DNA from: GCA-2861595 sp035526335
GTDB lineage: Bacteria > Actinomycetota > Acidimicrobiia > Acidimicrobiales > GCA-2861595
Assembly: GCA_035526335.1 (NCBI GenBank)
Contig: DATLCN010000046.1
Span: 1-64,000, forward strand
Reading direction: 5' to 3'
DNA length: 64,000 nucleotides
Every line of letters begins with the position of its first letter. Position 1 is the first letter of the stretch. This document shows positions 8,031 to 15,585 of the stretch, piece by piece. A model generated the notes under the pieces. It had not been told where the DNA came from, ran no database searches, and saw nothing but the letters and a program-made list of their open reading frames with translations. The position numbers and the translations under genes were made by a program.

Positions 8031-9583
8031 AGCATCGCCTCAAGGTCGGCCAGGCCCTGTCGGATGTCGTCTTCCATGGCCGCGAGGTCCTTGAGGATCT
8101 CCCGCGGGTCGCGATGATCGACCGCCTCGTGAACAACTTCCTTGTATCGGTTGATGCTGAGGTCGTAGCCGGCGGCGACGATGTCCGCCTTCGGGACGCA
8201 GAAGCTCTGGTCGGTACGGGCACGCCCGCGCTCCGTGCCGGCGCGCTCGGCCCAATGGGCGAGGGCGTCCGGCAGGTTGTTCTTGGCGTGCTCATCATCG
8301 GTTAGCGGCTGAGCCGGCGTGGCGCCAAGCTTCTCGGCCTGAAGGAGCGGAGTGCGCTTGTCATCGAGGCTGTAGCCGTCGGCGGTGAGGTCGTAGAACC
8401 AGACGTTGTCCGTGCCGCCGGAGTTGGTCTTGGTGAACAGCAGGATCGCGGTCGACACCCCGGCATAGGGCTTGAAGGCTCCACTGGGCAACGAGACGAT
8501 GCCGTCGAGGCGCTGGTCCTCCACGAGGATTCGCCGAAGTTCCTTGTGGGCTTTGCTGGAGCCAAACAGCACCCCGTCGGGCACGATCACGGCCGCCCGG
8601 CCGCCCGGCTTGAGCAGCCGGAGGAACAGCGCCAGGAAGAGCAGTTCGGTCTTCTTGGTCTTCACCACCCGTTGGAGATCCTTGGCCGTGTTCTCGTAGT
8701 CGAGCGATCCGGCGAACGGGGGGTTGGCGAGGATCACGGAGTAGGTCTCCTCGACGCCTGCGTGGTCCTGGGCGAGGGAGTCCCGGTAGCGGACATCGGG
8801 CTGCTCGACGCCGTGGAGCAACATGTTCATGCTGCCAATGCGGAGCATCGTGTTGTCGAAGTCGAACCCGTTGAACATCTCGTGGTGGAAGTGGCGGTTG
8901 AGCTTCTCGTCGCGCAGCGCCGCGGGGTGGTGGTGACGGATGTACTCGCCGGCAGCGACGAGGAAGCCGCATGTGCCGCACGCCGGATCGCAGATCACGT
9001 CGGTGGGCGTTGGCGCCACCATCTCCACCATGAGCTGGATGATGTGGCGAGGCGTGCGGAACTGGCCGTTCTGGCCGGCCGAGGCAATCTTGCCGAGCAT
9101 GTACTCGTAGACGTCGCCCTTGGTGTCGCGGTCAACCATCGGGATCTCGTCGAGCCCGTCGACGGCCTTCCTCAGCAGCGCGGCGCTGGGGATCGTGTAG
9201 CGAGCGTCCTTCATGTGGGTGGCGTAGGTGGAGCCCTCGCCGCCCAGCGTGCGCAGGAACGGGAAGACGTGATCGCCGACCACCTCGTTCATCTCGGCCG
9301 GGGCGAGGTGCTTGAACCATGACCACCGCAGGTCGGCGTACGGCCGACCGTCCTTGTGGCCTTCGTGGATGATGCCGTCGGATCCCTCGGGGAAGATCGT
9401 GCGGTCCATGGGCTCACCGAGACGGCTGGCCCGGTTCTCCTCGAGTGTGTGGAGATCGTCCAGGCGCTTGATGAACAGCAGGTAGGTGATCTGCTCCATC
9501 ACTTCGAGGGGGTTCGAGATACCGCCAGACCAGAACCCGTCCCAGATACGGTCGATCTTCGACTTCAACTCACCGGTCAGCAT
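8027..9583 (-). CDS. hsdM: Type I restriction-modification system, N6-adenine methyltransferase subunit M
   Basis: A 518-residue methyltransferase. The N-terminal helical domain (MLTGELKSKIDRIWD, then LLFIKRLDDL) is followed by the catalytic domain with SAM motif I DPACGTCGFLVAAG and catalytic motif IV ILANPPFAGSL (NPPF, adenine-N6). The start is chosen at ATG 9583 because GGAGGAGAG lies 4-12 bases upstream and the family begins here; the frame stays open for 78 more codons but that part is not conserved. It is the first gene of the operon hsdM-hsdS-hsdR-GIY-YIG-hipA-HIRAN and protects host DNA by methylation. Confidence 0.95.
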   Translation of the reverse strand: MLTGELKSKIDRIWDGFWSGGISNPLEVMEQITYLLFIKRLDDLHTLEENRASRLGEPMDRTIFPEGSDGIIHEGHKDGRPYADLRWSWFKHLAPAEMNEVVGDHVFPFLRTLGGEGSTYATHMKDARYTIPSAALLRKAVDGLDEIPMVDRDTKGDVYEYMLGKIASAGQNGQFRTPRHIIQLMVEMVAPTPTDVICDPACGTCGFLVAAGEYIRHHHPAALRDEKLNRHFHHEMFNGFDFDNTMLRIGSMNMLLHGVEQPDVRYRDSLAQDHAGVEETYSVILANPPFAGSLDYENTAKDLQRVVKTKKTELLFLALFLRLLKPGGRAAVIVPDGVLFGSSKAHKELRRILVEDQRLDGIVSLPSGAFKPYAGVSTAILLFTKTNSGGTDNVWFYDLTADGYSLDDKRTPLLQAEKLGATPAQPLTDDEHAKNNLPDALAHWAERAGTERGRARTDQSFCVPKADIVAAGYDLSINRYKEVVHEAVDHRDPREILKDLAAMEDDIRQGLADLEAML

Positions 9584-9631
9584 CGAACTCTCCTCCGGCG
9601 GCTCGCGCCGCGACCGCTTGGATCTGCTCGC

Positions 9632-9647
9632 CTGTAGACGAGTACAG
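9632..9647. promoter_or_regulatory. Inverted repeat upstream of hsdM, possible operator
   Basis: CTGTA at 9632-9636 and TACAG at 9643-9647 form a perfect 5-bp inverted repeat around a 6-base centre, about 50 bases upstream of the hsdM start and near the expected promoter. A regulator of the restriction operon could bind here. The arms are short, so chance is possible. Confidence 0.3.
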
Positions 9648-9772
9648 CCGCTTCGTGACAAGAACGTACTGATTCGGCCCCTGGGGGCCGTCGGCTCCCC
9701 CATCAGTTGGTCGCCTCGGCGTACGCAGCTGAATCTCGGCGAACCGGAGGTGGTCGAGCGCCGTAACCCAGC

Positions 9773-9795
9773 CTCGTATGTCCGTCTCGTATGTC
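9773..9795. repeat. 10-bp direct repeat between tRNA-Glu and hsdM
   Basis: CTCGTATGTC occurs at 9773-9782 and again at 9786-9795, separated by CGT (13-base period). Short repeats phased at 10-13 bases are typical of operators for dimeric or cooperative regulators. Lying between the tRNA 3' end and the restriction operon, it could instead belong to an integration site. No second copy was noticed elsewhere. Confidence 0.4.
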
Positions 9796-9852
9796 TGACG
9801 CCCCCAGCTTGTGCCATTTGGCCGCCCGCAAGCCTGTGACCTGCTACTTTGC

Positions 9853-9928
9853 TGGCACCCCCAACGGGATTCGAACCCGTGCCGCCACCTTGAAAGGGTG
9901 GTGTCCTAGGCCGCTAGACGATGGGGGC
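9853..9928 (-). tRNA. tRNA-Glu (anticodon UUC)
   Basis: On the minus strand it begins GCCCCCATCGTCTAGCGG and folds as a full cloverleaf: acceptor GCCCCCA with TGGGGGT (a G-U first pair), anticodon stem CCACC/GGTGG around loop CTTTCAA (anticodon TTC), T arm ACGGGTTCGAATCCCGT. The CCA end is encoded (9853-9855). Its 3' end faces the restriction/HipA operon, the usual side for island insertion. Confidence 0.95.
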
Positions 9929-9949
9929 TAGGCGCTTCGGGGGGACGGG

Positions 9950-11230
9950 TCACGTTACCAAACGCCACGCGGTGCCCTCCGGGGCGTCCTTGACCTCAAG
10001 ACCCAGTGACACGAGCCGGTCACGAATCAGGTCGGCATTGTCGTAGCGCCCCGCCTCGCGGGCTGAGGCTCTCAGCTCCAACAGCAATTCGACCCATGGC
10101 CGCAGGACCTCCTGGGGATCGTGCGCCCCGACACGTGCGAGCTCACCCAGGCGGACGATCATCGACCGCAGCGCGGCGCCGGCCTGGTCGCGCTCGTCGG
10201 ACTGCAGCGAGTCGGCGGACCACGCCACCACCGCCTCGTCCAGCTCCAGCATGGACCGGACCGTGCCGTCCACGTCGCGGGAGGCCAGGGCAGCATCGAA
10301 TGAAGCCTTCGTCCGCCGGACCACCTCGAGGAGCGACTTCGCCTCCGCTTCGGACGCCGGCGCCGGCGGGGGTTCCGACTCCACCGCTCCAACCGCGGGC
10401 CGGGGTTTCGCCGCCCGCCTCCGGGCCATGTCCGCCAGCTCGCTGATGGCCACGACCGAGCCGCTGGGGACCGAGGAGGATGCTCCTCGGCCGCGGGCGG
10501 TCACGGTACCCAGGCCGCTGACGCTGGCCGTGCCCGCGTCGAGGTCGAGAACGAGGGCCGTGTGCTCGTCGATCCCGAGCACGAACGTCTCCTCTGACAG
10601 GTCCTCCTCCATCCGGGCTAGCCGCCCCTCTCCGAGGTAGCAGAACCGGGTGTCGTGGGTGCCGCCCTCGGCGTTGTCGAAGTGGGGGACGACCACCGCG
10701 TCCAGCCCGGCCTCGGCCAGCAGGTTAAGCCCTTCCATCCAGTGCAGCGGCTCCCCGGCCTTGTAGATCTCGTACACCGGAACGGTGGCCGCGCCGAGGG
10801 TGAGGGCAGCCGCGCTGGCGAAGCAGATGCAGCCTCCGGGGCCGTCGGGTCTGAGCTTTTCCGCCAGGGTGGCGGGGACCTCGGAGTTCCTCCACTGCCG
10901 CAGTGCGTAGGACGGGCTGCCGGGGCCGGAGAAGACGTACCTTGCCTCTCGCAGCCGGGTCAGCGTCCTCTCGTATGACAGGGTGTCACCGCCCATCGAC
11001 CTCAGCTCTGCCGTACCGAGCTCGTGCCCGACGCTCGCGCGGAAGTACTCCACCGCCCTGGCCGTCAGGTCATCGGCGTTGGCCTGGAAGCCGAACGGAG
11101 TGTCGAGCACCACCGCCGGCACCGGCGGTGGCCCCAGACGGCCCAGCAGGGCACGGTGTGTCTTGACCATGGTGGGGCTGGTCTCGCCGGACCCCATGAT
11201 GGCCAGGATCCGGGGGAGCATCGGGCTCAT
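9950..11230 (-). CDS. Peptidase S51/cyanophycinase-like protein fused to a CysRS-like C-terminal domain
   Basis: About 426 residues. The N-terminal 250 residues look like the class I glutamine-amidotransferase-like fold of the peptidase S51/cyanophycinase group: MGSGETSPTM near the start, FSGPGSPSYALRQW, then CFASAAALTLG at the nucleophile-elbow position, VVPHFDNAEGGTHD and LGIDEHTAL. The usual serine in the GXSAG-type elbow reads as ASAAA, so catalysis is uncertain. After a linker with AAKPRPAVGA, the last 100 residues are helical and end in YDNADLIRDRLVSLGLEVKD and EGTAWRL, closely resembling the C-terminal tail of cysteinyl-tRNA synthetase. Start is ATG 11230 or 11221, just after the upstream hydrolase stop. 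Function unknown. Confidence 0.7.
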   Translation of the reverse strand: MSPMLPRILAIMGSGETSPTMVKTHRALLGRLGPPPVPAVVLDTPFGFQANADDLTARAVEYFRASVGHELGTAELRSMGGDTLSYERTLTRLREARYVFSGPGSPSYALRQWRNSEVPATLAEKLRPDGPGGCICFASAAALTLGAATVPVYEIYKAGEPLHWMEGLNLLAEAGLDAVVVPHFDNAEGGTHDTRFCYLGEGRLARMEEDLSEETFVLGIDEHTALVLDLDAGTASVSGLGTVTARGRGASSSVPSGSVVAISELADMARRRAAKPRPAVGAVESEPPPAPASEAEAKSLLEVVRRTKASFDAALASRDVDGTVRSMLELDEAVVAWSADSLQSDERDQAGAALRSMIVRLGELARVGAHDPQEVLRPWVELLLELRASAREAGRYDNADLIRDRLVSLGLEVKDAPEGTAWRLVT

Positions 11231-11246
11231 CCGGCGAACCGCCGCG

Positions 11247-12104
11247 TTAACAAAGGCTGTCGGCCCACTCGTGGAGGAGATCCGCCACCGCCACAGGCTG
11301 CTGGGCGTGCAGGTCATGGTCGCCGGTCATCGGCTCGAGGCGGCACCGAGGCAGCAGGCCGGCAGCCTTCTCGGCCGCCCCCTCCCAGACCGAGATCTGT
11401 CCGGGGTTCATCGCCGGGACGAGGAGCACCGGCACCTTCACCGACTCGTAGAGCTTCGACGGGTGGTGGTCCCAGAGGGAGCGCAGGATCTCCAGGTGGC
11501 GTGAGCGCGCCAGCCACGGCGCCACCATCCCGCCCGGGCGTATCTCGAAGTTGGCGAGGAAGCCCTCGATGGCCGTCTCCGGCCAGTCGGCGTGGCGGCT
11601 GCTCAGGAGCTCGTGGATCTCCTCGACCGATCTGCCGTCGAACACCGGCGGTGCCAGCTCCGCCAGGCAGGCGTCCCAGGAGGCGAAGTACTCCGACAGC
11701 TCGATCCAACCGCCATCGACGCAGGCGATCCCGCCCACCAGCTCGGGGTGACGCGCCGCCAGCTCCAGGACGACGTTGCCACCGAAGGACTGACCGGCCA
11801 CCGCCGGCCGGCGGAGCGGGACCTGTCCGAGCAGCTCGGCCAGGTCCGAGACGAAGGAGGACACGTCGTAGCCGCCGGCCGGCTTGCTCGAGCGCCCGTG
11901 ACCGCGCTGGTCCACCGAGATGGCAGAGTGGCCCAGATCTTTCAGCCGGCGGGCGACACCCCGCCACATCGCCGCATTCGATGCCAGACCGTGGACGAGG
12001 ACGAAGCCCACCGGATGGTCGCACAGCTGTGACGGCCAGCCCTCGACATGGAGCTCCACTCCGGCGCCGACGACGACACGCTGTTCATGAGGCGGAGCTA
12101 CCAC
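11247..12104 (-). CDS. Alpha/beta hydrolase
   Basis: A 285-residue hydrolase of the alpha/beta fold. VLVHGLASNAAMW holds the oxyanion-hole segment, DQRGHGRSSKP follows, AGQSFGGN carries the nucleophile serine, and GDHDLHAQQ near the end gives the catalytic histidine; the acid is probably in LLVPAMNP or nearby. The start is taken at GTG 12104, which overlaps the end of the Gfo/Idh gene by seven bases; the open frame continues upstream but only as a shadow of that gene. The substrate cannot be told. It forms a minus-strand unit with the oxidoreductase and the S51-like protein. Confidence 0.85.
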   Translation of the reverse strand: MVAPPHEQRVVVGAGVELHVEGWPSQLCDHPVGFVLVHGLASNAAMWRGVARRLKDLGHSAISVDQRGHGRSSKPAGGYDVSSFVSDLAELLGQVPLRRPAVAGQSFGGNVVLELAARHPELVGGIACVDGGWIELSEYFASWDACLAELAPPVFDGRSVEEIHELLSSRHADWPETAIEGFLANFEIRPGGMVAPWLARSRHLEILRSLWDHHPSKLYESVKVPVLLVPAMNPGQISVWEGAAEKAAGLLPRCRLEPMTGDHDLHAQQPVAVADLLHEWADSLC

Positions 12105-13105
12105 GCCCAGGCGGCCGCCTCCCGTAGTCGGTCCATCAGGGCGAGCAGCTCGATCGACTGCGCCGGCGAGCGCCGCAAGGCGGCGCTTTCGCGCAGGACC
12201 GAAGCGAAGTGGTCGACCATCCCCCGGCAGGCATCGCCCCCGCCGGCATCGATGGTCTCGGCGGTCCCGTCCCGCAAGGACACGTGGATCCGGGTGTCGT
12301 CGGGACCGGCCGTGAAGGGCCGTTCCACGAGGACCCATCCGTCCCTGCCCACGATCTCGAGCGTCTGGCGGGCCGGCGTCTCGAACGAGCACTCGAAGCT
12401 GGCGGTGAGCCCCTTGTCGAAGTCCATCCAGCCGCTGAAGGAGGCGTCGACCCCGGAGCGGGCCAGCAGACCGCCGGCGGCCACGTGCACCGGCAGATGG
12501 CCGGCGGCGGCGACGAGCGGAGCCAGGCAGTAGATACCGAGGTCGAGCAGGACCCCTCCGCCGGTCTCCGGACGGGCGCGGAAGTCGTCCTCCAGCTCGA
12601 CGACTCCGGTGAAGACGGAGCGGGCGAAGCGCAGCGGACCCAGTCGGCGGGACTTCACCAGGTCGAGGAGCGCGCTCGACCGGGGATGGAACGGCGTCGT
12701 GTACGCCTCCATCAACATCACGCCCATCTCCTCGCAGACGGCCGCCATCTCCCTGGCCTCGGCAGCTCTGGTGGCCAGCGGTTTCTCACAGAGCACGTGC
12801 TTGCCGGCTTCGGCCGCCCGCACGGTCCACTCGGCATGGAGGCTGTTGGGCAGCGGGAGGTAGACCGCCTCCACCTCGTCGTCGGCCAGCAAGGCCTCGT
12901 AGCTCCCGTGGGACCTGGCCGCCCCGAAGTGGTCGTACCCGGCGCCGTCGGGATGAGATCGGCTGGCCAGCGCCACCAGCCTCGACTTGGGACTGGCCGC
13001 CAGCGCCGGCAGCACACCGAGTTGTGCCGCCCGGGCGGTGGCGCCGAGCACGCCCCAGCGGACCGGCGGGGGCCCAGGGAGCTCGACTTCGCGGTCGGCG
13101 CTCAT
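12098..13105 (-). CDS. Gfo/Idh/MocA-family oxidoreductase
   Basis: A 335-residue NAD(P)-dependent dehydrogenase. The Rossmann fold starts at VRWGVLGATARAAQLGVLPA (the glycine loop is GATARA rather than the usual GxGxxG), followed by LPNSLHAEW and the conserved GKHVLCEKPLATRAAEA with the catalytic-site lysine of the EKP motif. The C-terminal GFO_IDH_MocA_C half includes GGGVLLDLGIYCL. Members oxidise sugars, inositols or dihydrodiols; the substrate here is unknown. Divergent from plsY with 128 bases between. Confidence 0.88.
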   Translation of the reverse strand: MSADREVELPGPPPVRWGVLGATARAAQLGVLPALAASPKSRLVALASRSHPDGAGYDHFGAARSHGSYEALLADDEVEAVYLPLPNSLHAEWTVRAAEAGKHVLCEKPLATRAAEAREMAAVCEEMGVMLMEAYTTPFHPRSSALLDLVKSRRLGPLRFARSVFTGVVELEDDFRARPETGGGVLLDLGIYCLAPLVAAAGHLPVHVAAGGLLARSGVDASFSGWMDFDKGLTASFECSFETPARQTLEIVGRDGWVLVERPFTAGPDDTRIHVSLRDGTAETIDAGGGDACRGMVDHFASVLRESAALRRSPAQSIELLALMDRLREAAAWAW

Positions 13106-13233
13106 GAGGCTCGGGCAGGCGCGGCGCTATCCGGTGTGCCAGGACGAGGAGAGCGGAATGTCGATGGGCTGGCGGGTCGCACGGTCCGCTGAGGTTAGAG
13201 GGCTCCGCCGAGCAGCATCGGTAGGGTGCGCCG

Positions 13234-13887
13234 ATGACCGTGGCCCGCCTCGTTTCGGCAACCGCGAGCGGCTACATGGTGGGTGCGGTTCCGGTCGCCG
13301 ATGTCGGCACGCGGCTGGCCACCGGGGGGACGGGGAGCCTGCGCTCGGAGGGGACCGGCAACCCCGGTGGAGCCAATGCCCTGGTCGTGCTCGGCAAGCG
13401 CTGGGGGTACGGGATCATTCTGGCCGACATCGCCAAGGGTGCCGCCGCCTGCGGGGTGGGGCGGAGCGTGGCGGGCGATGCCGGCGCCCATCTGGCGGGC
13501 ACCGCGGCGGTGATCGGGCACTGCTTCCCGGTCTGGAGCCGGTTCCGGGGTGGCAAGGGAGTGGCGGTGAGCCTCGGCCAGTGCGCCGCCACGTTCCCGC
13601 CGTACGTCCCGGTGGACCTGGCCGTCGCATGGGCGGCGGCGGCCAAGCGGTGGCCCGCCAGCCGGTTCTCGTCGCCGACCCTGGCCGCCACTGTGATTGC
13701 TTCCTCCGCCTGGGTGGCTGCGTCACTGCTCTCGTGGCGGCGACGCTGGCCCAACGCCTGGGGTCCGTCGCCGACCGCACTCATGCCGGCGGCGGCGGCG
13801 GCCAGTAGCGCGGTGATCCTCTCGCGGTTCGCGGCAGCGGCGAGGGCGGCGACAGCGGCCGTGGGTGTGCCGGCGAACCCGACATGA
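13234..13887 (+). CDS. plsY: Glycerol-3-phosphate acyltransferase PlsY-like
   Basis: A 217-residue integral membrane protein. The PlsY motifs are recognisable: GTGNPGGANALVVLGKRWG (SGNPGATN type) and GTAAVIGHCFPVWSRFRGGK with GVAV after it. PlsY uses acyl-phosphate to acylate glycerol-3-phosphate, the first step of phospholipid synthesis. The protein is somewhat divergent, and the expected third motif is weak, so a PlsY-like role in another lipid step is possible. ATG 13234 follows TAGGGT (13222-13227) by six bases with no Shine-Dalgarno, suggesting a leaderless mRNA. The stop overlaps the DegV gene (ATGA). Confidence 0.75.
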   Translation: MTVARLVSATASGYMVGAVPVADVGTRLATGGTGSLRSEGTGNPGGANALVVLGKRWGYGIILADIAKGAAACGVGRSVAGDAGAHLAGTAAVIGHCFPVWSRFRGGKGVAVSLGQCAATFPPYVPVDLAVAWAAAAKRWPASRFSSPTLAATVIASSAWVAASLLSWRRRWPNAWGPSPTALMPAAAAASSAVILSRFAAAARAATAAVGVPANPT

Positions 13888-14735
13888 TCGGCCTGTGCGT
13901 CGACTCCAATGCCCAGCTCCCTCCCGAGCTGGTAGAGCGTTACGGCGTAGAGGTCGTTCCGCTCAGCATCACCATCGACGACGAGGAGTTCCTGGAGGGG
14001 GTCGACCTCGACGCCGACGCGTTCTACGATCGCCTCGCCGCCGGCACCGCCCCCCGCGTCACCACGGCCGCGCCGGGTCCGGGTCGGTTCGCCGCCGCCT
14101 ACGAGGCGCTGTCGAGGCGGGGCGCCACCGAGATCCTCTCGGTTCACATCGGCTCGGCCATCTCGGCGACCCTCAACTCGGCCCGAATCGCGGCTGACGT
14201 TTCCCCCGTCCCCGTCCGTTTGGTCGACACAGGCACCGCCTCGTTCGGCGTCGCCTGCTGCCTGTGGGAGGCGGCTGAGGCCGTGGCGGCCGGCGCCGGC
14301 GTGGAACAGGCGGCCCTTGTCGCCGAGGCTGTGGCAGGCCGGACGGACAACGTGTTCACCGTCGGCGCCCTCGATCTGGCTCGCCGCGGCGGGCGGCTGG
14401 GCGCAGCGGCTGACCGGGCTCTGGCGTCGGCGGCCATCCCGGTGCTGCGGTTGGCGGGTGGCAGCTACGAGGCGGTGGCCCAGGTGATGGCGTTGGACGA
14501 AGCGGCGGAAGTGATGGCTGCCGCCGTGCTGGCGGGCGGGACGGGCCTGCGGGTCGGCATCAGCGTCGCGGATGCGGCCGCGCTGCCCCTGCGTGAGGCC
14601 CTCGAGGCGCGCCTGGCCGGTGCCGGTGAGGTGGCGGACCTGGTCCGTTACCGGGTGGGCCCGAGCGTGGGCGTACACACTGGTCCGGGCACGGCCGGGG
14701 CGATGTGGTACCCCGCCGGGATCTCGCCCACCTAG
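13884..14735 (+). CDS. DegV-family fatty-acid-binding protein
   Basis: A 283-residue DegV protein: IGLCVDSNAQLPPELVERYG at the N-terminus, PLSITIDDEEFLEGVDL, then TTAAPGPGRFAAAYEAL and IGSAISATLNSARIAA, the last giving the serine that contacts the fatty-acid carboxylate. DegV/FakB proteins present fatty acids to the FakA kinase, whose product acyl-phosphate is the substrate of PlsX/PlsY. Its overlap with plsY therefore makes metabolic sense. No fakA is visible in the window. Confidence 0.9.
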   Translation: MIGLCVDSNAQLPPELVERYGVEVVPLSITIDDEEFLEGVDLDADAFYDRLAAGTAPRVTTAAPGPGRFAAAYEALSRRGATEILSVHIGSAISATLNSARIAADVSPVPVRLVDTGTASFGVACCLWEAAEAVAAGAGVEQAALVAEAVAGRTDNVFTVGALDLARRGGRLGAAADRALASAAIPVLRLAGGSYEAVAQVMALDEAAEVMAAAVLAGGTGLRVGISVADAAALPLREALEARLAGAGEVADLVRYRVGPSVGVHTGPGTAGAMWYPAGISPT

Positions 14736-14761
14736 GTTCGGCCCCCGCCGCTGAGCGTGGG

Positions 14762-15235
14762 TCAGACCCCCTTGGCCAGCGCTTCCACCAGTTCCTCTTC
14801 GAGCACGGACAGGTAGCCGTACAGCGCGAGCGCCGGGACCCTGGGGTCGTCCTCCTCGATGTCGCGGGCGAAGGTGTCGTCCTTCAGGTCCAGGCGGGTT
14901 CCCAGCACGAGGCGCAGGTCGTTCAGGGCCCGCAGCCACCCGCTGGCCTGGTCCGCGGTGAGAACGTCGGCGTCCACTGTGTCCTCCATGGCCACCAGCG
15001 CGGCCAGCCGGCGGTCGCGCAGGTCCTCGCCCATGAGGCGGCGGTACTCGTGCTCGTGATCCGGGCGGTCACGGTAGGCGGGAGGGAAGAGACGGCGTAC
15101 GGCGGGATCGTCCGGATCCTCGTCCATGAGCTGGCGCAGTTGCCCGGGAAGCCCGCGGAGCATCAGGCGCTCCTCCTTGGTGATGCGGACCTTGACCCCG
15201 CCATCACCCGCGAAGCTGAACCGCCGGCGGGCCAC
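14762..15235 (-). CDS. DUF2017 family protein
   Basis: A 157-residue soluble, mostly helical acidic protein. The N-terminus FSFAGDGGVKVRITKEERLM, then LLRGLPGQLRQLMDED-like segments and the middle FPPAYRDRPDHEHEYRRLM match the actinobacterial DUF2017 family, usually encoded just after clpS. No function has been shown for the family. It lies 27 bases downstream of clpS on the same strand and ends 26 bases from the convergent DegV gene. Confidence 0.8.
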   Translation of the reverse strand: MARRRFSFAGDGGVKVRITKEERLMLRGLPGQLRQLMDEDPDDPAVRRLFPPAYRDRPDHEHEYRRLMGEDLRDRRLAALVAMEDTVDADVLTADQASGWLRALNDLRLVLGTRLDLKDDTFARDIEEDDPRVPALALYGYLSVLEEELVEALAKGV

Positions 15236-15262
15236 TTCAGCCCGCCAGCCGGCAGCGGGTGC

Positions 15263-15559
15263 TCATGTGTCGTGCTCCATGGTGGCCCACAGCCCGTGTT
15301 CGTGAAGGCGGAAGACGTCGAGCTCGGCCCGTTCCCGGGGACCGCTGGAAACTACGGCCCTGCCCTTGTGGTGGACGTCGAGCATCAGCTTGGTCGCCTT
15401 CTCCTTGGAGTACCCGAACAGCTTTTGGAACACGTAGGTGACGTAGGACATCAGGTTCACGGGGTCGTTCCACACGATGACCACCCACGGCAGGTCGGGA
15501 TTGGTGACCTCGTCGAGCCCGGGGTCGTCGGCCCGGACCGGAGCAGGCGCGATGGTCAT
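15263..15559 (-). CDS. clpS: ATP-dependent Clp protease adaptor ClpS
   Basis: A 98-residue adaptor that delivers N-degron substrates to ClpA/ClpC-ClpP. The core WVVIVWNDPVNLMSYVTYVF contains the DPVN/T..YV region of the N-end-rule binding pocket, and KATKLMLDVHHKGRAVV holds the conserved histidine. Start is ATG 15559 (MTIAPAPVRAD); ATG 15568 is an alternative. The longer open frame upstream runs into ctaA and is not conserved. Located between ctaA and DUF2017 on the same strand. Confidence 0.92.
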   Translation of the reverse strand: MTIAPAPVRADDPGLDEVTNPDLPWVVIVWNDPVNLMSYVTYVFQKLFGYSKEKATKLMLDVHHKGRAVVSSGPRERAELDVFRLHEHGLWATMEHDT

Positions 15560-15585
15560 CGGTCCCATTCTCGCTCGCCGGAGGG

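Larger units (their letters stand above)
9584..9852. other. Intergenic region upstream of hsdM
   Basis: No gene is seen. It separates the 5' end of hsdM from the 3' end of tRNA-Glu and must hold the operon promoter. On the minus strand TTGTCA at 9661-9656 could be a -35, but no good -10 follows. Two repeat structures listed separately, at 9632-9647 and 9773-9795, are candidate control sites. Confidence 0.5.

Noticed and set aside
9853..9928. Second copy of the tRNA-Glu 3' end as an attachment site
   Set aside because: No repeat of its T-arm/acceptor sequence was noticed elsewhere in the left part of the window.
13272..14939. Long minus-strand frame opposite plsY and DegV
   Set aside because: High-GC shadow frame; the plus-strand genes have clear motifs and coupled starts.
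15237..15488. Minus-strand frame overlapping clpS
   Set aside because: Different frame of the same strand as clpS; clpS has conserved motifs, this has none.
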